From the NCBI GenBank assembly GCA_019155205.2, contig JAHNZQ020000181.1, positions 2,909,456-2,973,455 of the forward strand: DNA of 64,000 bases. The letters are read 5' to 3'. Numbering within the stretch: the first letter of the stretch is position 1; the number at the start of each line of letters is the position of its first letter. Shown piece by piece: positions 35,156 to 47,080 of this stretch. Under the pieces are notes generated by a model that did not search any database, was not told the DNA's origin, and saw only the letters and a list, made by a program, of their open reading frames with translations. The translations under genes and the position numbers were made by a program. This stretch comes from Gracilaria vermiculophylla (taxonomy: Eukaryota; Rhodophyta; Florideophyceae; Gracilariales; Gracilariaceae).

Positions 35156-36499
35156 CTATGTTATGTATTTTTGAGTGGCTAGTATAACGATAAGTTCTAT
35201 AACTATACAACTTCTTTCCAATAGGTTTGGTCCTCTGCTGTGTAGTATCGGAGCCTTACTACAATAGTTTTGATGAACCATTTCAACCGGGCATTCGTTT
35301 GGGGATGGTACACGGTCATGAAGTAATACTTCAAGTCCAACAAAATGCACAAATCCGGATTGAACCTCTTTTCCGAGAGGATATATAGAGGTGTAGAGGT
35401 GTACCATATGGATAGATCCCATTGGTGCGGGATGCCTCCGCTACGAAGTTCGATGTTGTGCTTTCGAGCAAAATGGCTCGGGTCAGCCTCAAAACCCTAT
35501 CAGTTATGACTAGCAGGAGCTAGTTTGCATTGGGATTTCTCTGCAGCGGTCTAATTTGGATAATGGCTACAAAATCCAATGGGTCTGCCACAAGGATCTA
35601 CTTCAAGTACTTTCTGTACTTCAGCACTGCACCCTGGGTCTTGATGCAACACGAGCATATGTCTACTAAAGTATGGACGTTGTGAGTCATCAGGGGCCAA
35701 AAAGTCTCTCGCCATAGTTTCAGATACATGCGTGAATCACCTGGATGGCCTGATAGCTCGAGAACGTATGCTCAATGCAATGTCTTTCGGCGCAGTGATT
35801 CGATGACCACCTTCTGAAGTATGCCATCAAGAGTGGATCTCTGCAGCGATTACCTCTCGTTTTCAGAGTCATACCTAGTCCCTTTCTTGCCACTCAAAAG
35901 GAGCAACTCCGTGCAGTACCTATCAGTCGCCCATTCTTTCGGAAAATCTTATATAGATATCGGCTTTTGAAGGTCTTCCGTTAGCGGCAACACAAACACA
36001 GTCCTGTCTATGTCAAGTTCTTCATTTCAAAAGTCTACTCTGAGTCATATACTGTAGTATTCATCGTCATTTATAACGGATGGCCCAATATTTCACGGTA
36101 TTTTGTCCTCTATCGGTTCATTTTCTAACCCAGCGATTGGAAACCGCGACGACGCATTCGTAACTTTCTTCTTCAGTTCCACTCGGTTTTCAACTTCAAA
36201 TAAAACTCGTATGGGGTAAATCTCCATCTAGCCAGTGGTCTTGAAATAGTCGCAAGGCCAATAATCCATCAGTAGCCGTTGTGCTCTGCCCGAAGGGTGA
36301 ATTAAACTCCATACAGATAAGGCTTGAGCATCAGCATTCTCTACATCACCGGAACTTATTCCTTTTCTGTACCTGTATAGTTTTGCTCCGCATCGGATAG
36401 AACTCTGTTCAAGAATCCAATCCGCAATGTGCTTACATCTTATTGCTTCTGCATCATGCAACACCTTATCTGAACGGCTGATTGTATTTCATCGACCTC

Positions 36500-36810
36500 T
36501 GATGATAGTTAAAATTGTGATCTGTACGCCCTGTGTCACAAGAGCGTATAGCGCTTATAGCTCATTTGTTCATTGAGGAGGTTATGGGCCCAGCTAAACG
36601 CTAGGACCCTGGGTTCATTTCCCAGAAGTGACCTGAGCCTTAAAAAATGTACATGTGTACAGCAGTAGTCAATATTGGCTACGGTAAGTTTGAAGTCTTG
36701 CTCTATAGGGAATTACAGGGCGAGGGGGAGTGTTGATAGTTCAAATTGTGAACTATACGCCCTGAGTCACAAGACAGTATAGCGCATATAGCTCACCAGT
36801 TTATCAAACA
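36500..36810 (+). mobile_element. TRIM-like mini LTR element, copy 2
   Basis: Two 80-bp terminal direct repeats (36500-36579 and 36731-36810) flank about 150 bp of non-coding DNA. The 3' repeat begins TGTTGATAGTTC. A purine-rich cagggcgagggggag precedes it. The sequence ggttatgggcccagc follows the 5' repeat directly. Flanking pentamers acctc and tcctc agree at four of five positions. The same structure occurs inverted at 50526-50836. Confidence 0.82.
36580..36594 (+). promoter_or_regulatory. TRIM copy 2 primer-binding site (initiator tRNA-Met anticodon arm)
   Basis: The 15 bases ggttatgggcccagc are complementary to gctgggcccataacc, the anticodon arm and loop (CAU) of eukaryotic initiator tRNA-Met. 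The site abuts the 5' terminal repeat. Confidence 0.7.
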
Positions 36811-38877
36811 TCCTCAAGGTAATCAAAACTCTCCGTTTGGCCTTTTTGTTATCTTTTGCTTAGCGAAGCAGCAATTTTCGAAAATGCTTTGAGAACCGAT
36901 GATAGTCATTAGAAATACCAACAAAGCAACTAATATCCGTCTGATGCTTTGGACTTCACCCTTCCCTTACCACTCGGAAATTTTTCCTGTTACTCCTTAT
37001 TGGTCGATGCTCGTAAGATGTTGTATGTATTCCACTTTCTAGTCGAAGAACATGCACTTCTTTAGCTTGAGAGTTCCTTCTACCAGTTGGAGTAGTCCGA
37101 GCACAGTTTTCGCATCGTTGAATTGATTTTTTATGGTACGGGAATAAATCAAGACGTCATCGATTTCTCCCAATGCTGTTTACCATTTCACCACAGAATA
37201 GATGGTCGACGCCCTCTGAAAAGTGGTGAGGGCCTTGCGAAAACCACATTGTATCCATTTCATACGGTACAAACCAGCGTAGCACCTGAGTATCGTTTTT
37301 CTTCTGTCTTCCTCTGTAATGTTTCTTTTAAATAGCCACAGTTATCCTTCCATGTGGTATATACTTTTGCATCTCCTTATGAGTCAATAAATAGATTCGT
37401 CTATTCGGGGTTTCTGATAAAGATTCCGTCATCGTCACCGCGTTTAGCATCCTGTGGTGAACGCCAAAACCGCATCCGGGTGTCCCTTTTGTTTTGAGTC
37501 CAAATCACTGAGCTGAAATACTTGAATTTAGCGGGTTCTATCAACGCTTATTCGATCATGGGGTCAATCTTTTTCAGTTCCTTCTCTCGGGCTTTTTGTC
37601 TCGCTCGATACTAAGCCTGTTGGACTGGCTCACATCCTGTTTTGAGGTCATTTTGGCGCTCTATAGCTATAGATGAGCTCTACGAACCCGATCACGTGGA
37701 GCTGAAGTGTTCTAACGGGTCAATTCTCTTTTTTCTGAGTGTGTCTCTTTCGAGTCAAATGTTGATATTGTCCTTCCAATCGCAGCTGGGATCCTTCTGG
37801 TGCGTGCAATTGATTTCTGCTCCCATCTCCTAAAGATCGTCGTTCTTATCTACCGTTTGTGGTGGAACTGCAAAACCTGCGTCTGTGGCGATAAGAGCCC
37901 AGCAGATAGCCTTTCGTTTGGGAAGTTTTACCTCGTCCTCACGGACCTTATTGAAAAATACCTTATACGGTATCGTTGAGGTGATTTCAAGAATTCCGTT
38001 GGCCATTAATCTGAGTTGAAGATTCAAGAGCCCGCAGTCGTTTTGGAGAGACGAGAATCCGGATTGGTCATAAACCACTTTTAAGACCACTTGTTGTGAT
38101 GGTTAGAGTAACACATCGTGGGCGAGGCTTACTTTCTTTGGATGTACTAAGTGCAGGTTTTGGTTTCTCAATACCTTTCGGTGGTTTGTCTCGAGAAAAC
38201 TTGCTTAGTATGGCATTGAGGCAGTCTTTGTGGAGAGTATTCGTACCAGTACGGGAATACATCGCCATCAAGTCCCGGTCAGCATACGAAGTACCTAGTA
38301 CACTCTCTGTTTTTACTTTTTGAAGAAAATAAACAACGATCGTTCAGGCGAGTTCCATGCGTTTAACTAAAAGTTGATTGAACCCTTGGTAGAAGCTGGC
38401 AGTCGGTTGCCATCTATAAAAGGGTTTGATATGTGCACGGGTTGAAGCTGATACAGAATTTCATGAGATCATAACTCCTTGGCGACCAGATTGGAACCGG
38501 CGCCAGTGTCCAGAAAGGGTACATGGGGTACGTGTTGCGTAATTGAGATACCAAGAATGATATATTCTTTGTATTTATCGTGTTGTATGAAACAAATCGA
38601 GTCCATCTGGTCATTGCCCCGTCTTTCACTGCCAACCATTGGGCTTATATCCGTGTTGGATTCCAGTGGCTCTTTGTGGCTGCCATTCGCTCTTTGATCG
38701 AGAGCGGTCTCGTTACCGGCCTTTCTTCGTTTCCCTTCAACTGGCGTTCCCAGGGCTGGCGCGTCTCCGCGGTTGTGTGATAATCAGATGGAAATTCTGA
38801 TGATTTCTCTTTGGCGGAATACATTGGTTGGCTTCTATTCCAGATATCTATATACTGCATCCTGTTGGCGTCCAAAT

Positions 38878-39432
38878 TGCGCTACTGTCAGCCCTCCTCT
38901 CGAGGTTGTAAAGCACAACGTCCGTTAGGAGTTTTTGTTGACTCGAAAGGTGCGTGTTCCAAAAGGTGGTCTCCGGTATCCGCTGTCGCGAGTCGGGGGA
39001 ATTCTTAAAGGAGATCCGCAAGCACCAAACGTAGGGGGAGGTTCACTGAGCGGACAATGCTCCTACAGGCGCTGCTATGATGTCACACGGGGATCGGCGG
39101 CTTAGAAACCTGAGGATGATCGACGAGAGTCACCAACCGGAAAAGTAGATGAAGACTCAAGGGTGCTTGTCTTTACTTACCCAGAGGTGGAGCTCAACCG
39201 GCAGATTAAGTATCACGCCGGGAGCCCGCCACGAAAGGTCCTACTACTGTAGTAATTGCGTGCATAAATTAACTCAAATAAATAATAATTATACCGTCCC
39301 TTAAGGATACTGTAGCGCACGCGGGCAGAATTATGCACCACGTGGCTTAGTTAATAAAATACGAGCCCTCCATAGTAATATTATATCATGAGGCCACACC
39401 ACCGTTTTGCCCTTAGGAGCCACTGTACTACA
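38878..39432 (-). repeat. solo LTR of the Gypsy1 family
   Basis: This 555-bp block is the reverse complement of the Gypsy1 LTR, including the AT-rich segment missing from the Gypsy1 5' LTR. It is flanked by caaat and caaaa, a near-perfect 5-bp duplication, so it is a true solo insertion in the Gypsy4 remnant. Confidence 0.85.
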
Positions 39433-41477
39433 CAAAACACGTCTTGTTGGTTTTGTAGGGGAGCCTGCCAGAGAGTTGCGCGTTGTTGCAAAGTCATGAT
39501 TGGACTTGCAGTGGCCAAATTGTGAGATAATATGTAGAAATATTAGAAGAGGTTACCCGCTGACGGATCTCTAAAAGCTAATGAAACAGGGTTATCCCGT
39601 GGGGTTTGCAGCTCCTGTACGTTTTGCAATGCTGCCGTTGGGTATGAACCCTGTAGGATCCCTGGCGTATCCATCCTATACGCCCTGGCGAATACCGCCT
39701 GGTTGAAATCTTTTCGTACGAGCACTGGCTTTCGCATTCCTGGGGTGCAGGTCATAGTTCGCGACCAGGTAGATTACGTAAGTGCGGCCTGGGACCGTTC
39801 TCAGTATCCAATGGACCACTGGTGGTGTAAAGTCTAAACAGACTGGTAGTCATTCTTCTAAAGGCTAGGAATAATCCATTGCCAAAACCCACATGCTTTT
39901 AAGCTTCTATATCGAGGTGACAACTACCGTTATCTGAACGCGCCGCCCAGGTCGATGGGTGTCACCGCTTTCGTGGGCGTGTAGGTGCGTTGTAGTCCAT
40001 ATGGCGCTTGTGTGCCATATTGTTCCGAGCCTGGGCCTAAATGGCTTCATCCACATTTTCGGCGAACGAGGACTTCCACATAGTAGTAAGAAACTCATTT
40101 ACACACACTTAGATGCCGTGTCAAACAGTGTCTTCGCAAAATTTCAACTCGACTTGCCCTAGAGGTTGGTGAAACCCAACTCTCCGCGTAGTTCTCTTGA
40201 ATATCCTTGTCAGTAGCCTACGTTTTGCATCACGTAGATCAGTGTGGAGCTCCTTAGCGGCATTCTTGTATACTACCATGGCGTCTCTTCGCATCCAGCT
40301 GTAAAGAAGTATTTCTTCTGGATCCATAAGCTAAACCTGAAACAACTACACGGAGGAATCTTCCGAAATATAATATTTGTCACATGCAAGACTAAACCAT
40401 TTGAAGAATTAAATAATTGCAATGGAACCATCGCCACAAAAGGATTTGTCTCCCGTTTTGGGACCTGATACAACGATACTGCTTTATCACTTTTTGTGGA
40501 ACCTTTAAGGTATATGAAGCGTCGCGATTTTTCAGCCTGTAGGTACAATAATTGACAGCAATTCTAAATAAGTCATTTAATGGTCACAGTACCTCCAGCT
40601 TCTAATTATAATAACTTGTATCAAATGATGCGCACCGATTTGTTTTTTAGCTTCCGTCAAAAAAGTTTTTCGGCGAGATTCCTCCCATTTTCTCCGTCTG
40701 CGGTCTTCTTCTTAGTCTGCAAAGCGTTCCGTCTCCGATTCTAAACATAAACTCCCCAAGCCTCATATTTTCACTTCTTCTTATTCCAACTGGTTTCTTT
40801 TCGTCGTCGTTCTGGGTCCTTTTGGCTTCCGTCGACATCCGTTCTCTAAATCCGATGATCTACTACCGTTGGAGTCCCCTCTTTGGGCTCCCTCCATGGC
40901 TTTAACAGTTGGGTGTGGGAGGTAGTAAGTTATCAGCGGTAATGGGAAGGATCGCCTGTTCATCCACCAGGTTAAACTTCTCGTCTGTTACTTAATATTA
41001 GTTGCTTCCACTGGCCTAAAAAAGTATTTGACGGCTTCCAATAAGGAGACGTAATAAACTGAAGATTCTTTAAGGACTCGCGTACCAATTTTCGTGCGTT
41101 TTGTTACAGACCATGGTACACTAGACCAAATATCCTGTCCGTAAAATGCTTCTGGGTGCGGTGAACCAATATGTGGGCGATCCCGTAAGTATCCAAGCGG
41201 CGAACGGCCATTATGGCATTTCTACGTCCTCTTTAGTTACAAATTTGTCGGTCGGATCTGCTCTCCGCGCCGGTATGCCTTTACGTTCCCCAGCCAATTG
41301 AGGCTTGGCTTCTCTTCTGTCCTGATGAACACTGGATGATGCCTTATCGGTATTTTTTTTTCTAGATTCCATAGGTTGGTAAAAATGGGTTTTTAGGGTG
41401 GAAATGCCTGCCTTCCTCTCTACCAATGAGTTTGTACATCTGTTGTGGTAGGCATTCTTCAAGATGGTATTGGTAGG
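39433..41477 (-). other. unclassified decayed repeat, possibly gag of Gypsy4
   Basis: Minus-strand fragments are short and broken. A basic run near 40700 (EEDRRRRKWEESRRK, then TFLTEAKKQIG) resembles the charged gag segment of Gypsy1. A 70-codon frame at 39543-39755 is Gln/Arg-rich. Position upstream of the Gypsy4 protease fits gag. No firm domain is visible. Confidence 0.35.
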
Positions 41478-41479
41478 TA

Positions 41480-43582
41480 CAGTGAGTGACACGATATAGT
41501 GCCACCCCGGTACACACCTTGAAGCATGGCACTATTGCGCAGTGCGCTTTATTCAGTTCATGGTTCTGAAGCAGGTGTATCAGCGCTGATTGGAGGTCTA
41601 CCGTAGCACTTCGGTGATTAAAAGTTGGCGAGTACATTTCTTGGACCCCTTTCTCTTTCTTTCTATGAAGCAACGTTTCGTCTTCTGCAGATATTCAGAT
41701 GCGTCTCACATGTTGCTATCATACGCCCAACGCTGTAGAGCATCAAATGGCGCTGTAAAAGCAAGTTCTGAGGGTTGCAATGCAGATATGACGGTCTCCC
41801 CGTCGTCTTTAGAATTTTTGAAGTCCTTAGTAGGTTCCAAACCATTGTCTACACCCTCAGAGATAAATGCGTCCTCAACCACTGCCCTAGAAATGTCAAT
41901 GTTCTCTTCAATAACAAACCAATTCTCTACGTCCTCTTCATTAACAGTCTCACAAACCTGTTCATACAATGGGTCACGGCGATCTAAAGAAAGGCTCAAT
42001 GCCTCCAGCATCTTTAAGACATCCTTCATGTCTGTCTTTTCGTCCACCACATTCACCTTACCTTCATCAGCGGTTAAATTTGAAACGTGCTGCGCCGGTA
42101 CACTTTTCGATTTAACCCAAAATCGAGCAATTGCACGCTGTGTTACTTTACTCTACGATTCAACGACCATGTGCGCCACGTCCAACAAATGCGGCTCAAA
42201 ACCTTCTCTTAAACCTCTCATTTCAGCATGAAGTGCAGCGTTGCTGTATCTTTTCTGTTGTCGCGTTTCAATGTCCGCCAAGATGCGGTTCAACAGCATA
42301 TGTCTGTAACTAATTTCCCAGGTCGCAATGATGCCAAGATCCACAGGCTGATGGATAGCAGTGCAGTTTGGCGGCAATGTCATGATTGTTACCTGCTCTT
42401 TAAAATCTTTCAAATCCGCACCATGAGGATCACAATTGTCCATCAGTAAGGCAACGGGACGGGACGTAGTTTTCCTTATGAAGGGTAGGAACACATCGTA
42501 GAACCACTTACGAAACGTTGAAGTGTCTGACCAAGCGTTCTTCTGACTGAAATACGGAACAGGAGGATGTCCAAGTCGGAAACACCGTGGGTTCTTAGAT
42601 TTCCCAATGGTGGCCATCTGTAATTTCTGAGTGCCGTCCGCATTGGTGCATACGTAAGCCGTTATGCGGTCCTTGCTCTTCATTGCCTTAGTCCCTCTCA
42701 CCGTTTTTCTATCTTCTTCTTCGACCATGTAGGTCCTGCGTGGAAGAAGCTTGTAGAAAAGACCAGTTTCATCAAGGTTGTAGATGCATTCCACGTCATA
42801 GGCGGACAACATTTCTCTCAATTGCACCATTTTCTTGGCCACAAGAACGAGGGAATGACTGCCAGCTTCTCCGTGTAACGCGACTGATCGTAAGCTGTGG
42901 CGATGTATAAACTTTTGCACCCATCCAATGGAAGCGCGAAAGCGCTTTAGTCTCATGTACTCATCACAATCTTTGTTTTCCGTTGCATCGCAGAAGCGAT
43001 TGCGTATCACCAGTGCTTTATGTTGGAGCACTGATTGGGTAACTGGCATCTTCATCGAACGAGCGAGGTGAACAAACTGGAACAAACGTTTTTCAATAAT
43101 CGGATATGCCGGTGGTCGCAATGATTTCCGATGCAACGACAATTTGCTCGACTCCATTTGCTTGAGCAAAATTGGTGCTCTCTTCTTAAGGGCTGTGATG
43201 GTTTTTCGAGAAACAGAGAACTTCTGCATTACCACGGATGCTTTGTGTCCTGTGGACAACAGCCGTGACGCTTCAATTTGCTGCGCCACATTGAGCCGTG
43301 TACGTTTCGGCTTCTCAATGGTTTTGGATGTCGTGTTTGGTGACATTGGGAGAGTTGACGCTTTGCTGCTAGTTATGTAGTGTGGGATCGAGAGATATGC
43401 GGGGAAAGAGCACCTATGGCTTGATCAGAGTACTGGGGCCAGTTTTGGCGGGTTACTTGCGCGCCAAATGCGTTTGGTTTCGATGCTTCCAAAATCCCGC
43501 CAAAACTGTGCCAACGCTTCTGGGGTAGCGATATATAAAAGTTGGTACTATTCAAACGGGCACTATATCGTGACCCCCCCTG
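41480..43582 (-). mobile_element. pogo/Tigger-type DNA transposon
   Basis: The plus-strand left end reads cagtgagtgacacgatatag and the right end is its inverted counterpart, ggcactatatcgtgaccccc followed by ccctg. The inverted repeats therefore share the core CACGATATAGTGCC. TA dinucleotides flank both ends (41478-41479, 43583-43584), as expected for the Tc1/mariner-pogo superfamily. The 2103-bp element holds one minus-strand transposase gene with a single internal stop. Confidence 0.88.
41706..43346 (-). pseudogene. pogo/Tigger transposase with one amber codon
   Basis: The ATG at 43346 opens 397 codons to a TAG at 42153-42155. The same frame then continues for 149 codons to 41706. An N-terminal Psq/CENP-B-like DNA-binding region (KRTRLNVAQQIEASRLL, SVSRKTITALKKR) is followed by a second one (RFRASIGWVQKFIHRHSLRS). 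The DDE_1 core shows YNLDETGLFYKLLP, ALLMDNCDPHGAD and AIHQPVDLGIIATWE, so all three catalytic Asp are present (DD~30D). The segment after the stop (SKVTQRAIARFWVKS, then an acidic tail) matches the usual end of such proteins. The stop may be a disabling mutation, a sequencing error, or a readthrough site. Apart from it the gene is intact. Confidence 0.9.
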
Positions 43583-43584
43583 TA

Positions 43585-44440
43585 ATTGAACATGCTTGAC
43601 AGATGTGGACAACACCAAACAGTATCCAATGCCATTTTTTTAGATATTCTGTTTTCTCGGCCAATTGGTATGTCTGCCAACTTTCCACTACGAATGACCA
43701 GAACTTGGTACAAAGTGAGAAGCACGCAAGATTTTTCTATAGATCCGGAGGGACATGAAAACGTAGAAAGCACTGATATGGCTCGACTTAAAAGAAGAGT
43801 TCAATTGGTAATGAAGACTTTTTAGTGCAACAGCAAGACTGCTGTAAGCACAACAAGACCGAGAGGCATATCGGAAAGGTTTACCATGAAGGATACGGTG
43901 CCCGTGGGGCTATATGCTTATAAGATAGCTGGTTGACGTATTGTTTGGCTTTACAATTCACGTGGCCCAATACTTTAGAAAGAATGTGCTTAGCTGTACT
44001 CAGTAGGGAAAAGGAAGCTTACGCACCTTACTACGTTTAGTACAGTAATTCAGGTGTCCTCATCAGAGTCCTCATTGTTGATAAAAATCGTTTTCTGTTT
44101 TTCAATGTTTTTAATGAGAAGAATCACTAAAAGAAATGAATGTAATGCAAGACAATGATGACTCTGGAAAGGTTGACAACAAATATATCAGAAACAATGA
44201 TGATTTCAATGAAAAGGGTGGAATAAAAGACGGCAGCGGAAAAGACTTGGCAATAAATGAAAAGAAATATGATGCTGAGTTGCTCACAAAATAACTGTCC
44301 CAACTTTTCTACTGTTGTACAATTATTGATAGATATAGCTCCGATTTAGACATTGAAAACATTAAATCTACAGCGACATCATCGAGGTATTCTACATAGC
44401 AGAGAAATGAAACGGACAGATTAAAGCCAGATAAAGACAT
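43585..44440. other. unassigned stretch between Tigger and copia remnant
   Basis: A 79-codon plus frame (43586-43825) has no recognised domain. An acidic Asn/Asp/Lys-rich plus reading near 44150-44290 could be the linker before the copia RT. Nothing firmer is visible. Confidence 0.35.
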
Positions 44441-45960
44441 GGATGCGGCCCGTAGTCCACCATAGACACCCGAAACAGTTGAAAGAGCCATGCTCCTACC
44501 AAACGCTGCAAATGTAAAAGCCGTTATAAGTGACGAAAAAGCCTCTCTAATTGCACACAATATGTGGGATAATACACATTGGTCAGTAGATATGAATCCC
44601 ATTGAGAGCAAGATGGGTTTTAAACGGAAACCTTACTCGAAATGTCTGAATGTTTGATTCAAATCGCATTCGGCTGTCCATGGTTTTATGCGAAGTTTTG
44701 GAAAATGTATTGACGCTCCTCTTTTAGATTTAAATAATTTAAGACTTGTACTCGCACTCGTTGTTCCGAGGGGGTACACGATGCATGAAATAGATTTCAA
44801 AAAGCGTTTTAGCGCAGTCAAGTTGATGAGACGATATAACGATATCCGCCCAAAAGGTGTGAGCATTTTTAGTCTCCTTGAATAGCTGAAACTACGAAAT
44901 ATTCTTTACGTATTGAATTACTCTTCTCGGCAATGGCGCATCGAGTAATAAAAAAGAGATGAAAAACTTCACCTTCGACTCTCAACTAATTTACGAATTC
45001 CTCATTATCAGAAAACGGTTTTTCTCATCATCTATGTGGATGATAATTTCTGCATATATAGGACAACATTTAAAACAATATGAGTGAAAGAAACGATCTC
45101 TGCCTGCTTGGATGCCACAACACCGGTCGAAAATGTCGATTTTCTTGTGCGTCACATGCGCACCAGTATTGCCAAGTGCAATACTGCCCTGAAAAAGCTG
45201 TCTTTTAGATGTGTTCAAAAGATTTGGAATGAAGAAGTGCAAACCAATATCTATTCTGGGGTCAAGTCGGTGGGTATTTCGATTGTTTCGAAGACCATTC
45301 TATCAGAGAACATATTAAAATTTAATGTGATGCTTTTTATTGTAGGCCGCTCTAATCCGATCTGATATGAGTATCGTATCTACATTGCTATATTAAAAAA
45401 CATTATACAGGTCTGGAATATTCCTTCTTTGTAGCGAAAGGCGTTTTAACATTATTGCAGGTTACGAATTATTTTGGAATCAGGTTTTGGGGCCGTTCTG
45501 GATTTTTGAGCGCTTTGTGGACGCCAAATTGGTTGGAGACAAACAGTCAGGATATTCTACTGCTTGTTTTGGAATGCCTTTTGAAGAACATACAGTATAT
45601 TAAATGTCCGTTAAAAAAGACCGCGATCGCGCTTAATATCTGTGAAGCTGAATGTATCGCAGTAAGCGACGCTTGTCAGTTTTTTATATGGATATGATAT
45701 TCAATGCACAATATCGAGTTATGTGATGCAAGACCTACAGTTTTATATCAAACTATTCAAAGAGCCCTCATTTGAGAGCCATGCGGTAAACGATGAGCAA
45801 AGTATGTGTCTATTCGCGGCAGTTACAGTAATTACGCAAGTAAGGACGGAGATATATATATTTTTTACATTCCAACTAAGAGAAATACTGTCGATATAAT
45901 GAACTACCCTTTGTCTATGGTTCTATTTATTTTTCCTTTTAATGCATTTTAGTTTGATGA
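44440..45960 (+). pseudogene. decayed copia pol (RT and RNase H)
   Basis: Plus-strand fragments are colinear with copia RT and RNase H. The RT start resembles MLLPNAANVKAVISDEKASL near 44490. DLNNLRLVLALVVPRGYTMH, then EIDFKKRF, stands at 44730-44810, and ILYVLNYSSRQW near 44900. RNase H-like LNICEAECIAVSDACQFFIW is near 45640, then SIRGSYSNY and IFYIPTKRNTVDIM near 45850. Stops and frameshifts are many. LTRs and the 5' part were not found. Confidence 0.72.
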
Positions 45961-46044
45961 GAAAGAATCAGACAGGAGAGGCACCAGGAACACTGTGAGA
46001 AGGATTGAACTCCTGGTTGGTAAAACGTCGCCATGCCGTGGATG

Positions 46045-46273
46045 TGTAGCACTTAGTAGCAGAGTTGTTGTTTCGAATTAGTCGGACAGTGCGCCATTGA
46101 ATTTGAAGCCGCATGACAGTGTAAGTATGGAATTTGAAGCTGAGTGATTCGAAGAAGATTTCCGCCAGCTTTTGGCGATAAAAGGCACCTGATCGCCAAG
46201 AGAGGCCATCAGCAAAGAGAGGGGAGACTTCTTCTGGGGCGCCGGTCATTTTGCACGCGCGTAATTTGCCATA
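46045..46273 (+). repeat. Gypsy2 5' LTR
   Basis: 229 bp, begins TGTAGCACTTAGTAGCAG and ends TTTGCCATA. It matches 51449-51677 with scattered differences. Confidence 0.9.
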
Positions 46274-46289
46274 GTAATTTCTTCGCGAA

Positions 46290-47080
46290 ACGAATCCCGT
46301 TGCTTGCCGACAGGTCAGCACAATGGGAGAAGTGGAAAATTCAGAACCGCTGACCTGACAGTTCTACAGTCGACTCTGGCTGGGTTTGAAGCGCCTCTTC
46401 TGCAATGCATTGACTTTCCATCTATATCTCGTTTTCTGAAGAAAAGAAAAATTTACGATATGAACGTTGAAGTGAAGAACAAAGAACCAGGCGTAAGCAT
46501 CACCCCAACATCTTAAAAAGCTTCGGAAACGGATACAGTGCTATAAATCCTTATTGACGGCTAGTATGTCGATGCAGAATGCATGACAGACATAACTGAA
46601 CAGAAGCTGCAAGAATGTTTTGAGATGTATTCAATGTTGGAATTCAAGAAACTTCGTAGTGACGATGGGAACGGATTATTTCTGATATTCAAATGGATAT
46701 GAAGCTTTCTGATGCCCAACGTCAAGTGTGGCAGTTAGTCGTGAACTTAAAAGAAGCCTTGCGAAGAGCGGGCTACATTGAGGCAATCGAGAAGTGTCCC
46801 AAGGTTGCAATTCGTCATATTCGGGAGCGAACAAGACCCAGACGGCTACAAATGCACATGGAAGAATCATCCGAATGGAATGTCGTACCAAGATCCACAA
46901 GGAAGATTTCAAAAAATACACTAAGGGCTTGGCAGAAGAAGCCCAAATCGTGGAACAGGCCTGGAATAGGAATGCGCGATCCGTTTTTGACGCTAAAGCA
47001 AAAGACATGGACATTTTGTTTTTGACCAGTGATAAGACCGGAGACAGCAATAGAAAGAGGACCCCTGGATGCTGGTTCTA
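46290..47080 (+). pseudogene. Gypsy2 gag remnant
   Basis: The best preserved part (46693-47025) contains LKEALRRAGYIEAIEKCPKV followed by AIRHI, colinear with Gypsy3 gag EKAPKAAIKHI. Upstream pieces are broken by stops. No intact zinc knuckle is visible. Confidence 0.65.

Larger units (their letters stand above)
35156..38877 (-). pseudogene. decayed Ty3/gypsy pol (Gypsy4 remnant)
   Basis: Minus-strand pieces appear in pol order. Protease (VPFLDTGAGSNLV) is near 38510. A linker resembling Gypsy1 (PYKVFFNKVREDEVKLPKR) is near 37950. RT C-terminal sequence (DDVLIYSRTIKNQFNDA, LVEGTLKLKKCMFFD) is near 37150-37050. The thumb motif VGISNDYHRFSKHF is near 36890. An RNase H-like LHSRGPNLLERSCIVIEL is near 35200. 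Stops and frameshifts are frequent, and a TRIM interrupts it at 36500-36810. No LTRs of its own were identified. Confidence 0.7.

Noticed and set aside
38878..39432. 5' LTR of the Gypsy4 remnant
   Set aside because: It is flanked by its own near-perfect 5-bp duplication and lies inside the remnant, so it is a solo insertion.
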